Shown: positions 21,880 through 33,537 of the stretch, one piece after another
How positions within the stretch are numbered: the stretch's first letter is position 1
Layout: each line of letters opens with the position of its first letter
Source: Pachypanchax playfairii
Taxonomy: Eukaryota; Chordata; Actinopteri; Cyprinodontiformes; Aplocheilidae
Length of the DNA: 64,000 bases
Assembly: GCA_006937955.1 (NCBI GenBank)
Contig: SSNP01000082.1
Span: 2,407,683-2,471,682, forward strand
Reading direction: 5' to 3'
Notes under the pieces: model-generated
What the model was told of the DNA's origin: nothing
Databases searched by the model: none
The model's input: the letters and a program-made list of their open reading frames with translations, nothing else
Position numbers and translations under genes: made by a program

Positions 21880-22345
21880 CCCTGTTCTATCTGGTGTAAA
21901 ACTCACACTGCACCGAACTGACAGTTAAACACGATGGTGTTAGTGTGATGGTCTGGTGCTGCTTCGGAGGATTCGGTTTAATTAATGGAACCAGGAATTC
22001 TGACAACATAAGCAAGTTCCACCTCTAAGTGCTTCAAGAGATAAACAAAATGAAGGTTTTGAAGTGGTCTAGTCAAAGTCTGGTCTAAAATGGGATGGGC
22101 TCCATGACCTTAAACCATGACTTGCTTGAAAACCCTCCAGTGTGGCTGATTTAAAATAATTCTGCAAAGAAGAGCAGGGCTGAATTCATGTGGAAGACAC
22201 TGCCAGTTAACACAAACACTTGACTGCAGCTGTTACTGCCAACCAGTTTTTAGATTTAAGGGGTAATGACTTTTCCACACAGTGCCAGGATGGTTTGCAT
22301 TGCTTCTTACCCTCAGTACATGAAATTATCACTAAAAGTAACTGT
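21880..22345 (+). pseudogene. Decayed transposase remnant (Tc1/mariner-like)
   Basis: The plus strand reads LTVKHDGVSVMVWCCFGG and, further on, KVLKWSSQS, with many stops. It recalls the GGGSVMVWGCF and VLEWPSQSPDLNP blocks of Tc1-like transposases. Too eroded to define ends. Confidence 0.4.
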
Positions 22346-22851
22346 GTTTTATATTTACTCATATCATCTTTGTGTAAAATTACAATTTGATTACTAATCT
22401 GAACAATTTTAGCAGAATCAGAGGAAAATACACTAGTATTGTATGCATGTGAGTGGGCGGGACATTCATCCTCACATCTTTAGTGCGATAACAAAAGACA
22501 ACATGAAGCGCTCCTCTCCACAATCTCACCGCAGCTTTCATCACATTCACTGGATCCATAAATACTGAACTTCTGCTGTCATCAGCTGCTTTTGTAATCG
22601 CTTCCATTGTCCCACAAAGGCACCACAGCAGATTTGCTGTCTGCCTCAGCACTTGAGTAGGTCAGGGAAATGAGAGGGACAGTATCCAGTTTACAGAGGG
22701 ACGGAACTGTCTTACAGTTCAGCTGGCATCATCATTAGTTTGTCATGTTTCTAATGTGCAACGCTTACGACATACTGTGTTTAGATTGTACTTCATTCTA
22801 AAAAGAAAAAAAAAGTCATGCATTTAACTTGCATAAAAAATGAAATATCAT

Positions 22852-23310
22852 CATCATCAATTTATTTATAAAGCACATTTAAAAACTGCAGTGACGCAGA
22901 CCAAAGTGCTGTACACAAATAAAAACAACAAAATAAATATAAATAAAATATAAAAATAAATAAATAAAATATAAATAAACATACTATAAAAACAAACATA
23001 AAAACAATAAAATAAGGTCAGCAAGGGGTTAGACTGCTCCAAAAGAGTTAAAAGCCTGAGAATAAAAGTAAGTCTTTAAACAGATCTTAAAAATCCTAAG
23101 AGATGGGGCGAGTTTGACCGTCAGGGGGAGCTGGTTCCATAAGCTGGGGGCGCAAACTGAGAACGCCCGCTCACCGCGGGCCTTATAGCGGGCTGGACGA
23201 ACCTGCAGCAAGTGCTGCTCAGAGGACCTCAGGGAACGCCTCGGGACATAGGGACAGAGAAGCTGCACCAAGTAGGGTGACCTGAGCGCATGCAAAGATT
23301 TAAAAGCAAA
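22852..23310 (-). mobile_element. 5'-truncated LINE 3' end (L2/CR1-like)
   Basis: Minus-strand frame 23295-23029 reads RAFSVCAPSLWNQLPLT and RIFKICLKTYFYSQAF, the typical C-terminus of fish CR1/L2-type ORF2. It is followed by a tail with CAGCACTTTGG, GTGCTTTATAAATAAATTG and a (GAT)n run at 22846. It sits beside the PLC X exon. Confidence 0.75.
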
Positions 23311-23425
23311 TAAAATAATCTAAAATAAATATCTTAAAAATAAAAATATCTTAAAATTAACTGTAAATATCTCCAGGGTCATGTTGAGGGGGGAGGACAA
23401 TACAAGCTGCACTTTATACATGTAC

Positions 23426-23529
23426 CTGATATAGATATCAAGATTGCCTTTCCATACCAGCTGATATCCAGTCAGGTAGGTGTTGTGCAACAAGGAGATG
23501 AAATGACTGGAGAGAGGCTGGTTTATATC
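23426..23529 (-). CDS. plcz1: PLC X-domain first exon (SSHNTYL-type block)
   Basis: Acceptor GTGTCAG, donor ATCAG|GTACAT, 104 bp. It reads DINQPLSSHFISLLHNTYL, then TGYQLVWKGNLDIYI. The PLSHYFI.SSHNTYL.G.Q motif defines the start of the phospholipase C X domain; the catalytic His and following Asn are kept, although SS is LL. It ends with two bases of a codon that the exon at 20299 completes as Arg. The minus strand agrees with the C2 exons at 2.3-2.8 kb. EF-hand or PH exons were not recognised upstream. Confidence 0.75.
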
Positions 23530-24623
23530 CTGACACCGACATGTGAGTCTGGTTGAAGATGCAGCAGCCTCCATGATTCTAATTTCTCTGGCTAGAAGAA
23601 GAGAAGGATGAAGAAGCAGCAGACTGGATATTTTGTCGATACAGAAGAGAACAATAACCATTTCTGGCAAAAGCAAAGTTGTCTATATTAATCCAACAGT
23701 AAATAATACAAATAATTATTAGGTGTTGTGTTTAGCAGGTGAAGTATCTGGTGAGTAATGTCTAAATTGTCAATAAAGCAAGAAGCATGAACCAAACTGG
23801 ATCTTTCAAATCCTAGAGATGTGCTCTCTTTCCCCCTGTCATGCTGGAATTGGGCCGTCAATGGCAACATCTATTTATTTTTAAACATCTATCTATTTTT
23901 GTGCTGAGGCGAGTTAAGAGTTTCTGTAAAAAAAAGGTTCATTTTATTGGCCTCAGTCTTAATGACTGAAGTATTTTGTAGCAGTTTAGATCTATTTTCT
24001 GTCAGATTTTAGCTAAATTTATTATTACATTATTCCTGAGATGGTCATTTTTTTAAAACTTTGTGCCCTATCAGTTTTCAGGGTAAAATAAATTTAGTCT
24101 ATGCTGAAGCAAATACAACATTTTGTGAATTATTTAAATACAGATAAAGCATGTAGTACTGAGCATTTGGAGATTTAAAGGTCCTATATCATGCAAAATC
24201 AACTGTTTGGAGCTTTTAACCATGTTGTGATGTTATTTCCTTTTTAAAAAAAACACCTCCAGAGTGGTTTTTGGCTTAATTCACACATTTCTCAGTAATC
24301 CTCCTGCATCCTGTGCTCTAAGCAGCTGCTCCACCCTCTCCTGGAAAATGACTGACTGTAACATAGTGATGTAACAATGGTAAGCCAGGAAGTCCCTGGC
24401 ATGTCCGCACTGCTCCTGCAGATTAAACACATACGTCCCAAACTGCGAGAGTCTGCAGCAAGACACTAAGAACCACCGTTTTGTAGTATTTTACTTTCTA
24501 AAAATGTCTTGGTGAAAATGTGTATTTGACTGCAAGAGTTACAGGAATTTATTCACCATTTTATTCAGGCAGCATTCATGAGGAGGGGGACCTGGAGAAG
24601 AGATGGGATTTTAGGTAAACTGA

Positions 24624-25712
24624 GGCTGTGTCCAAATTCAGGGTCTGCATGCTACTGAGAGTCCATCCTAACTGATCTAATGAGGACGGTTACTTTAAGA
24701 ACGCAAAAACCGGAAGTTGGTGTCTTGTAAATTTGGACGCTTCTACCCTTCCTTCTGTTCTCGCCCTTACACTCTGCGCATGTCCGGTCGCCTAGCAACT
24801 GTGACAACGCTAAACAAAAGCAGTGAAAATGTTCTTCTTCTCACGTTTATTCTGCAATTACTTATTAAAATGTCATGTGATCTGTAAATAGTTTTATTTC
24901 TGTATCTATATTATTAAGTTTTATATCATAAATATTTTTACACATCATTAACAACTTTAATTACATAAAGTTCATTTTCTTGTTAATAAACGATCCATTT
25001 ACTATAAAAAAGGGAAATAAAAAGTAAATACAATGAATTATGAGAAGTATTTCTTTCAATCAGTTTATTCTAAAGAAGTTTATAACAAAACCAAAACCAA
25101 AAACTTGATGAGAGCTCTTCATCCATGTCCTCCTCTTCCTCACTGTTGGCTGCCTGAGAATAGGATTCATACATAGATTTATTCTAGTACCTCCACCCTA
25201 CAGGTTGCTCCGGAGCTTGATAAAGGTGTTTTTCTGCTCTTTCATCCCTAAAACATATTTGAAAAAGCTTAAATCACTAACAAGAAATTACCTGTGTGTG
25301 TAAATACTTATACAGGAGGTACGAACGGGAACGTTTTTAGAGATGTAAACATACAATAAAAACATGCGCTAAAACCAAAGGTCTAATTAGACCACCGCTG
25401 TAAGAATGGACTTTTTTACAGCTAGTTTTTTTCAAACTTACATCTGAATCCAAACTCCTCTTCCTCAGCAACTTCTAGCTTCATCCATCATTAGTTTAAA
25501 CTCACTGCCGAATTGCCGAAAGAATTGTGGGATATGTAGAACTTGAAAGGATACACCAGACCCATCCTTAAAATTCGGGGAAAAATAGTACACCTTTTAA
25601 GAAATTATTTGAAGAATCCTTGGGATTTGGACAGTTCTCGTAGCAGTGGTGTGACGCAACATTCTTAAAATACGTCCTTAAAGGTATGCCGACCCTGAAT
25701 TTGGACACAGCC
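24624..25712. mobile_element. Non-autonomous DNA transposon with 22-bp TIRs and TGA target duplication
   Basis: GGCTGTGTCCAAATTCAGGG starts the left end, and its exact complement ends the right. TGA flanks both sides (24621-24623, 25713-25715). It is 1089 bp, AT-rich inside, with no transposase. A fragment with the same end occurs at 31405-31521. The superfamily is uncertain, possibly ISL2EU/Harbinger-like. Confidence 0.82.
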
Positions 25713-26355
25713 TGAGTGTTTTACTTCCTGGTTTGAGAATAATTCAAGAATTCAAGAGTCGTGTCTTTGGCTCCGCCCCTTTCGAACACTCAATTCGCAC
25801 TTCGCCGAAGCCCTTCAGTGAAGGGTATAACCCACAATGCATTGCTGCGTGTGAATTTTGACAGAAGAAGAAGAAGAAGGTGGAGAAATGGCTGAGCCAT
25901 CTGGACCAAAAAACGTTTTCTCAGGTGTAGACTGCAAATAATCAATATTTTATTTTATTATCTAGATGTGTAATTACAATCGATTGATTCTCTGTTGGAT
26001 AGATGTGTCACATGTCTGATAAAAAATATAATTAATTAATAACGGTACTGACGTGTGTTTTCAAACATGATATACTAACAGTTTAATCACTTATCCTGTC
26101 TTATACACCTCCTTTGGTTCCTGTGCTTCATTCTCCTCAAAATAAATGTTTGTTGGAGTTTTAAAACCATTTCTAGTATGAAAATTGCACAAACAGTGAC
26201 TGGTACTTGGTTGTCATGGAGAAAAAACACTGTGGCACGTAGTGCTCACTGTCCCAATAGGTTGGTTGCACCCTACGTCACGTTGTCAAGATACCAGCGT
26301 TCGAAGTGCAGACGGAGGGCCGAAAGTGAAGTGACCTGTTCAAATAGCCTGGGAA

Positions 26356-26590
26356 AATGCCTCTATTTTGTGCAGTTTATGGTTGTTCCAATCGAGGTAA
26401 CAGAGAGAAGGATGCTCGTTTTTTTAGAGTTCCGAAAGTTGTCGTCCACAAAGGTGAAAAACGCAGAAAACTGACAGAACAACGACGGAAAAAGTGGATT
26501 TTAAATCTCCGCCTTCGGTCAGGAGGAGCAGAGTCCCCTAACGCCCTCCTCCTTCGCAATGATCCAGGTCTTCAGAGGGGTTTCATTTGA
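26356..26590 (+). CDS. THAP zinc-finger domain, first part of a transposon protein
   Basis: ATG at 26356 starts MPLFCAVYGCSNRGNREKD, then ARFFRVPK and RKKWILNL. The N-terminal Met followed by C-x-x-x-x-C, a basic stretch, FFRVP and a W-containing helix fit a THAP domain, a DNA-binding zinc finger found in P- and ISL2EU-type transposases and their domesticated relatives. The frame stops at 26590 with no transposase core; a LINE follows from about 26680. Probably a truncated copy. Confidence 0.65.
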
Positions 26591-26679
26591 TCTTTGCGAG
26601 TGATTCACCTTGAATGATGAATGACCGTTAAGCTAACGACGTTGTAAAGATCACACAGACCACAGTTTGTGAGACTGGG

Positions 26680-27655
26680 GGGTTGTGTGTCTGAGATGGA
26701 GGTCAGCTGCACTGGAGCGCCACAAGGAACTGTACTCTCACCATTTCTCTTCACAATGTACACCTCTGACTTCCAGTACAACTCTGAATTCTGTCATCTG
26801 CAGAAATACTCTGATGACTCTGCAGTTGTTGGGTGCATCAGTGAGGGACAAGAAGCTGAGTATAGAGAACTGGTCAGTCAGTTTGTGAAATGGTGCGGTA
26901 ACAATCATCTCGTTTTAAATACCGGCAAAACTAAGGAGATGACTGTTGACTTCAGGAGGAGAAAGAATCAACACAGCAGTATTTCCATCCTAGGAGAGGA
27001 GGTAGAGGTGGTGGAGGAATACAAGTACCTTGGAGTTCAGCTGGACAACAGACTAGAGTGGAAATGCAACACAGAATACATCTACAAGAAAGGTCAGAGC
27101 AGACTCTACTTCTTAAGGAAGCTGAGATCTTTTAATGTCTGCACCAAGATGTTGCAAATCTTCTATAGGTCTGTTGTGGAAAGTGCAATCAGCTTTGCAG
27201 CCATCTGCTGGGGCAGCAGCATCAGAACCAGAGACTTGAAGAGAATCAACAATCTGATTAGGAAAGCTGGATCTGTGCTGGGAGTATCTCTGGAGCCGCT
27301 GGAGCTGATTGTACAAAAAAGAATGCTGGACAAGCTGATGAAGATGATGGAGGACTCTTCTCACCCTCTGCACGACACAGTGATCAAACAACAGAGTGTG
27401 TTCAGTGAGAGGCTTCTTCAGGTCCGATGCAAGACCGAAAGATACAAAAGATCATTCCTGCCTGCAGCCATTAGCCTCCACAACAAGAACAGACCTTGAT
27501 TGTTATTATTATATTATTGTCTTCATTATTATTTTTATTGTTGGACAAAAAAAAAAAAAGAAAAGAAAAAAAAACTACTACAACGTTGAATTTCCCTTCT
27601 GGGATAAATAAAGTATTTTTCATTTTCATTTCATTTCACTTCATTTCATGTTTGA
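26680..27655 (+). mobile_element. 5'-truncated non-LTR retrotransposon (jockey/I-group LINE)
   Basis: One open frame to 27499 with CTGAPQGTVLSPFLFTMY (RT motif B), LQKYSDDSAVVGCIS (catalytic box, YSDD), LNTGKTKEMTVDF, EYKYLGVQLDN, GQSRLYFLRKLRSF and the C-terminal KRSFLPAAISLHN. The tail is TTGAATTTCCCTTCTGGGA followed by TAAATAAAG. It starts inside RT, so it is a dead insertion, but with an undamaged frame. The clade (I/Nimb-like) is inferred from the motifs. Confidence 0.85.
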
Positions 27656-27720
27656 CATTGTAGCCGTTGGTGCTAGCTACTAACATCTTTACACTGAAAA
27701 TAAATAAATAAAACACTTAC

Positions 27721-28158
27721 CCTTACGAAGACCAAACGAAAATCGTCCCGGAGACGTTTTACTCCAAGATTGTGGACCCATCCACTCACAAAACAGTTGT
27801 AGGACTCCAAACTTTTGTAGGCTTTCATTTGATGTTTTGTGTAGTATGACGTCTGCAGGACCAGATAATTAGTGATGTCAACTGCCTCGATTGTTGGCAA
27901 ATCCTTCGGTTCAGACGAAAATTCACTCATCTTCATGAGGTATAGGTCCCGTCCAACATATTCTGTGATCAGCTGCATATACCTCCCTTTTGCTCCCAGG
28001 TCTAAATCCGCACAATAGGCACTGACAGGTATAGAAACCTCCATTGACAAGTGCCGCATATTTACTTCCTGCCCTCCATCTGTACTGCGCATGTCATCCA
28101 GGTCACGTGCCTGAAACCCACCTATACTGCTATTTGTGCGCACATGTTCACTACGCAC
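27721..28158 (-). CDS. First exon of a transposon protein (YqaJ-type partner?)
   Basis: Minus-strand frame with SEFSSEPKDLPTIEAVDITN, YLVLQTSYYTKHQ, KAYKSLESYNCFVSGWV and GVKRL, ending at a strong donor, GTAAGT (27720). Blocks like AYKSLEAYN-x-x-x-SG(W/F)V head fish proteins with a YqaJ recombinase domain that are linked to ISL2EU-like transposons. The start could be Met 28158 or a later Met such as 28059. The rest of the protein is missing. Confidence 0.5.
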
Positions 28159-28454
28159 TTCAAACCTTTATATGCCCTTCTGCTAAGTGCACTTCGTGGA
28201 AGACCGTAGGGTGCAGTGCGGGTATTGGGACAGGGCCATTGATTTATTCGAGGACAAATGAACATAACTAAATGAATGTAACAGCAAAGGTAAGATTTTA
28301 TCAAATATGTGTCTATCCCAGATGTTGAAAGCTGTAAAATGGCAGGATACTGGACCTTTAAAGTATTTGGATGAATTAATGCCAAACAGCAACATGCTTT
28401 TTAAAGTTGGGGTGACTGGACAGAAAAACTAGAATAACACCAAGATTGTGGAAA

Positions 28455-28520
28455 GTTAATTGATACTTTATTGATCCCTCTTGGGGAAATTATTGCTCTG
28501 CATTTGACCCTTCAGTGAGG
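28455..28520 (-). repeat. LINE 3' end fragment
   Basis: The minus strand reads AATTTCCCCAAGAGGGATCA followed by ATAAAGTATC, like the tail of the LINE at 27.6 kb. No coding part remains. Confidence 0.55.
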
Positions 28521-28559
28521 AGCAGAGATGTTTCTTGATTTAGAATAGGGGGATCCAAT

Positions 28560-29655
28560 ATGAACTATACACAATCATACATTTTTCACAATCAGAATTC
28601 AATACCTGTTTAACCCTAATGTCCACCAAGTAGTGGAAATCTTCACTTCTCCCTCCTTAGCTGTCTCATATCCAGTGGCGTCTGGTGAAATATTTTTTGG
28701 TGGGGCTGCATAAATTCAATTACGTAATGGTCAATAAAAAAATTGTAGAGATGAATTGATGTATAAAAAATACATTTTCAACTTCAGTTAATATTTAACA
28801 AAAACTTTATTCAATTGTTAATAAAAATAATAATCAATAGAACAGGTTAATCTAGTCAGACATACAGACACATTTTGTGTATTAACGTTAAATGTTGTGT
28901 TAAGTCATATTTAATATAATATAAACATTAAATATGTTTGATTATTTTAATTGTTCAGCAATGGATAAACCTCCACAGTTGTGTCCAGTGTGTCTCAGGA
29001 AACCTCCCACTGTGCTGTAGAAACAGTTCTCCATGCAGCAGGTCACACTGACGAGATGCTGAATGAAGACAAAACACTCAATGTGCAGCAGGATGGTGTC
29101 ACACACCTGGAAAACAGTTTTTCATTATAATAAAGTTACAGCCATCTACTAGTCATAAGTTTAAACTTCCTCCTAAAAACTTTTTTTTAGGGCTTTGGTC
29201 ATTTATATAAAATATTCAAAAGTTATTTTAGTCTGAAATGTTACGGTAAAAGTGCTTGTATTGCGGTCTTCGCTCGTATGTCATGTCTGGAAAGCCGCTC
29301 TGTTCATTTTTTTTTTTAATTTCCAACAGAGTTTTCTATCTTCTCAGGCCAAAAGAAAAGACAATGGTCAGGGCTGAGATGGATCACCTCTTTACTAGTG
29401 TAAAGTGTTCGGCTGCTGTGGTATGGACCCCCCATTCAGCCCAAAAAGAAGAAAGAGTTGTACATTATCAAAAATAAATGTGTAAAATCAAAAAGTAATT
29501 GTCACGAATTCACTTTAACACCTATATTTGAAACTTTTTGTTAAACATATATAAACCTGCTACATTAATTTCTGAGCTATGAATAAACATGAAATAATAA
29601 AAATATAGAAGGCAGAAGAACCTTATTTTTCTCATAAAAAATTAAAATATAGTAT
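28560..29655. other. No recognised gene
   Basis: AT-rich sequence. A hAT-like CAGTGGCGTCTGGTG lies at about 28672, without a confirmed partner. No credible ORF. Confidence 0.3.
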
Positions 29656-29660
29656 ACATA

Positions 29661-31262
29661 CAGTGGGGCAAAAAAGTATTTAGTCAGCCACCAATTGAGT
29701 AAGTTCTCCCACTTAAAAAGATCAGAGAGGCCTGTAATTTTCATCATAGGTATACCTCAACTATGAGAGACAAAATGAGGAAAAAAAATCCAGAAAATCA
29801 CATTGTCTGATTTTTAAAGAATTTATTTGCAAATTATGGTGGAAAATAAGTATTTGGTCAATAACAAAAGTTAATCTCAATACTTTGTTATATAGCCTTT
29901 GTTGGCAATGACAGAGGTCAAACGTTTTCTGTAAGTCTTCACAAGGTTTTCACACACTGTTGCTGGTATTTTGGCCCATTCCTCCATGCAGATCTCCTCT
30001 AGAGCAGTGATGTTTTGGGGCTGACGCTGGGCAACACGGACTTTCAACTCCCTCCAGAGATTTTCTATGGGGTTGAGATCTGGAGACTGGCTAGGCCACT
30101 CCAGGACCTTGAAATGCTTCTTCCGAAGCCACTCCTTCGTTGCCCGGGCGGTGTGTTTGGGATCATTGTCATGCTGAAAGACCCAGCCACGTCTCATTTT
30201 CAATGCCCTTGCTGATGGAAGGAGGTTTTCACTCAGAATCTTACGATACATGGCCCCATTCATTCTTTCCTTTACACGGATCAGTCATCCTGGTCCCCTT
30301 GCAGAAAAACAGCCCCAAAGCATGATGTTTCCACCCCCATGCTTTACTGTAGGTATGGTGTTCTTTGGATCCAACTCAGCATTCTTTCCCCTCCAAACAC
30401 GACAAGTTGAGTTTCTACCAAAAAGTTCTATTTTGGTTTCATCTGACCATATGATGTTCTCCCAATCCTCTTCTGGATCATCCAAATGCTCTCTAGCAAA
30501 CCGCAGACGGGTCTGGACATGTCCTGGCTTCAGCAGGGGGACACGTCTGGCACTGCAGGATTTGAGTCCCTGGCGGCGTAGTGTGTTACTGATGGTAGCC
30601 TTTGTTACTTTGGTCCCAGCTCTCTGCAGGTCATTCACTAGGTCCCTCCGTGTGGTTCTGGGATTTTTGCTCACCGTTCTTGTGATCATTTTGACCCCAC
30701 GGGGTGAGATCTTGCGTGGAGCCCCAGATCGAGGGAGATTATCAGTGGTCTTGTATGTCTTCCATTTTCTAATAATTGCTCCCACAGTTGATTTCTTCAC
30801 ACCAAGCTGCTTACCTATTGCAGATTCAGTCTTCCCTGCCTGGTGAAGGTCTACAATTTTGTTTCTGGTGTCCTTTGACAGCTCTTTGGTCTTGGCCATA
30901 GTGGAGTTTGGAGCGTGACTGTTTGAGGTTGTGGACAGGTGTCTTTTATACTGATAACGAGTTCACACAGGTGCCATTAATACAGGTAACGAGTGGAGGA
31001 CCGAGGAGCCTCTTAAAGAAGTTACAGGTCTGTGAAAGCCAGAAATCTTACTTGTTTGTAGGTGACCAAATACTTATTTTCCACCATAATTTGCAAATAA
31101 ATTCTTTAAAAATCAGACAATGTGATTTTCTGGATTTTTTTTCCTCATTTTGTCTCTCATAGTTGAGGTATACCTATGATGAAAATTACAGGCCTCTCTG
31201 ATCTTTTTAAGTGGGAGAACTTACACAATTGGTGGCTGACTAAATACTTTTTTGCCCCACTG
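29661..31262 (-). mobile_element. Tc1-like transposon with 200-bp TIRs, TA target duplication
   Basis: CAGTGGGGCAAAAAAGTATT begins the left end and is mirrored at the right. TIRs are 29661-29860 and 31063-31262, nearly identical. TA flanks both ends (29659-29660, 31263-31264). It is 1602 bp, normal for Tc1-like elements, and carries one transposase gene with one stop. Confidence 0.97.
29877..30899 (-). pseudogene. Tc1-like transposase, one in-frame TGA
   Basis: Reading from ATG 30899: MAKTKELSKDTRNKIVDLHQ, a helix-turn-helix (GKTESAIGKQLGVKKSTVG), a second HTH and a GRPR-like hook (PRSGAPRKIS). The DDE catalytic domain follows with IIWSDETK (first D), FQHDNDPKHT (second D) and SPDLNPIENLW (E). 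It would be about 340 codons, the usual size. The only lesion seen is TGA at 30285-30287, after GCFSARGPG; the downstream part continues in the same frame. It is a cut-and-paste transposase, presumably inactive from this copy. Confidence 0.93.
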
Positions 31263-31404
31263 TATTTATTGTGGGATTAACCAACAAAAAAAACATTTCT
31301 TCAAACATTTTTAAGCAGTTCTAACTGTTCAGGCCAGAGATGTCACGGTTGCTAGGGAACAGCACATCCGCGGGGTAGGGGGCGGGAGTTCATCTGAAGG
31401 CTAG

Positions 31405-31521
31405 ACCTGTCCCAATTCACAGCCGTTAACATCAGGTCTACCTGGTCGAAGAAGTACGCGGACCATGTTGACCTTGTAGACTGGGTCCTTCGAAGAATGC
31501 AGACCCTGAATTTGGACACAG
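31405..31521. repeat. Terminal fragment of the TGTGTCCAAATTCAG transposon family
   Basis: It ends in GACCCTGAATTTGGACACAG, the same end as the element at 24624-25712. The left end is not found. Confidence 0.6.
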
Positions 31522-31529
31522 CTACAGAC

Positions 31530-32000
31530 TGTCAGGATCTCAGCAGCTGGTGTGTGGTGTTTGTATTTGGACTAATTGTCATTGCAGGGCGTGGCAGCAG
31601 CTGATGAGTGACTGCCGGTGTGGCTCGTTACCCAGCTCAGGAGAGCTGGGTATTTAAGCAGAGGAGAAACTAGAGACAAACGCCAGTTTGTTCCACAACC
31701 TTTATGTGGTAACGTTTGGCCTGAGTCTGTGATTCTGACAGCGTTTAAAGTGTTAGCGTTCTACCCTGCCCTCTCCTTCCCCTCTCTTAGTCCCGTTGCC
31801 TTGAGTGTTCCTCCAGGTCTGAGTGCCTCTGCGCTGGCCGTCTGCCGCGCCGTCAGGAGGACTCTTTTGTCATGGGTTCCTGAGGTCGTGCGTTCCATGA
31901 CCGTCTCCCCTGCCTGGCTTCCCTGTCTATCTCGGGCCCCCTCTGGAATCCACACCTGCACCGGAACAGCCATCTGCTGTCACCCCTGCCTCAACGTCTG
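31530..32000 (+). mobile_element. Partial, older LTR of the chromovirus family
   Basis: Starts TGTCAGGATCTCAGCAGCTG and carries the palindrome CCCAGCTCAGGAGAGCTGGG (31631-31650) plus GTATTTAAGCAGAGGAG and CGCCAGTTTGTTCCAC, as in the LTRs at 40136 and 44874, but it is clearly diverged. The 3' part is lost near 32000. Confidence 0.75.
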
Positions 32001-33530
32001 AACTAGACATATGAGAAGTGGAGAAGCAGGAGGAAATCATATTTTACAAAGCAATTTCTGTCTTTCAGATAAAATTTATACAATATTCTCAGTATATAAA
32101 TATACATGAGTGTTTTTAACTCTGAATACATGTAATTAAAAAAAGAAAAGAAATATTTCTTATTTGTTGCCACGTCATGTTTTTGATGAGGAGGGCGGCG
32201 CCCTAGCGCCCTCTATTGGTCACCTGCCACTGCATCTGTCAATCAGACTCTCAGCCGTCTCCTAGTTTACTGTTTACTCCGTATAGAGAAACCTAATCAG
32301 AGCAAATACAGGTAAGGTTGTGGATTCTGCAGCCTAACGCTGGTGCAGATGTTGGATTTCAGAAGTCTCTTCTTCATCACTCCCCACACACAGTAAATAG
32401 ATTTAATGTCACTGAGACAGTGAATATGAAACCTTAATTTCTGAAAGTACCCCCACAATACTGAACATCCATCACTGTGGGTGTTACAAAAATCACTCGA
32501 TGCCCAATGATTCAGCTTATATTTATATTTTTATATGTTTGTATTCCAAAAGCAAAATGGATCACTTGGCTAAAAATATTAAGGAAACCGAGAATAAAAA
32601 TGTCAACCATGAGCTATATCTCAGTGTTTACCTGAGCTCATGGTTAAAATATCACTTCTTTTCAAACTCAACATGAGAGAGAATAAAAGAGAAGTTGGGA
32701 TTTGCCTCCACAGTTGGTGTCGGAGGGACTAACTTTCTCATGTCAGTGCCTCTCCACTCTTGTCATTCCTCTCATGCAGAGAGACACAAGTGTCTGCTAC
32801 TTTCTCTGTTTGTCTGTGCAACGCTTTCCCTCCACACCTCTGTTTTAAAGCCCTTCAAAGTTCAGACACATGCCTACATGCCAGCATTGTATTCATGTCC
32901 CAGTGGGCCAGTCGCTCATCTCAACTCATCTGCCACCACAGCAGCACAACAAAGCTAGCACTGCTGACACTTTTATTCACCTTTTAAGCTGTGGCAGTAA
33001 CTCTGTTTTTATTAATAACTTGTTAAAAACAGCCATTCAACATTCATAAGTTTTGAGGAGAAAATGGATATTCATTACACTAACATTTTATAACCAATTA
33101 ACAAAGCTGATTAATAGTTTAAGAGTAGCGCTGACTGTACTGTGACCTAATCTTCTAGAATTTTTGGGAGGATACAATTGCTGTAGTTCTGCAAAGTTTA
33201 TTTCACACTTTTTATTTTTTTTATTCACAAAAGGAAGCAGACAGCTTCTCAGCAGCACCCGGTCACGTCTCCATTCCTCTGCAGAGAAGCTCACTTCTCT
33301 GTGGAGCACGGTCTTTGATTCCACATCTTCTCCATCAAACCACCAACGTCGACCTCGGACACAGAGATAAAAAAGCAGTCGTCAGTCTCTTGCATGTTGC
33401 GGGAGCCATAAGACAGATGGCTAAGAGCTAGCCGACAGAGCTAGCTCATCTGCACACTGCGAGTTCACTACAGGAGTTTTTCGTGAGCTGCTTCAAAGTG
33501 TTTAAAGCACTTAAAATGAATCACAACTCA
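32001..33530. other. No recognised gene
   Basis: Mixed AT-rich sequence with short ORFs that lack motifs. One segment (GAGGGCGGCGCCCTAGCGCC, about 32190) is hAT-end-like but unpaired. Confidence 0.3.
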
Positions 33531-33537
33531 TCCTTAC

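Larger units (their letters stand above)
26249..28233. mobile_element. THAP-domain DNA transposon (ISL2EU-like?), LINE inserted
   Basis: Left end ACTGTCCCAATAGG, right end (complement) CCTGTCCCAATACC, with GCACCCTACG repeated 7-8 bases further in on both sides. A plus-strand THAP frame lies at the left and a minus-strand frame at the right, so the genes point inwards. A 5'-truncated LINE separates them. The two-gene layout recalls ISL2EU elements (transposase plus a YqaJ-type nuclease), but neither catalytic domain is visible. Confidence 0.55.
24172..28366. mobile_element. Outer MITE-like element hosting nested insertions
   Basis: The left end TTTAAAGGTCCTATATCATG and the reverse complement of the right end, TTTAAAGGTCCAGTATCCTG, form an imperfect terminal inverted repeat. 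Between them lie a 1.1-kb transposon, a THAP element and a LINE. The pairing over 4.2 kb is my inference. Confidence 0.45.

Noticed and set aside
28672..32235. Possible hAT element with CAGTGGCG...CGCCACTG-like ends
   Set aside because: The ends are only loosely similar and the 8-bp flanks (CTCATATC, CATCTGTC) differ.
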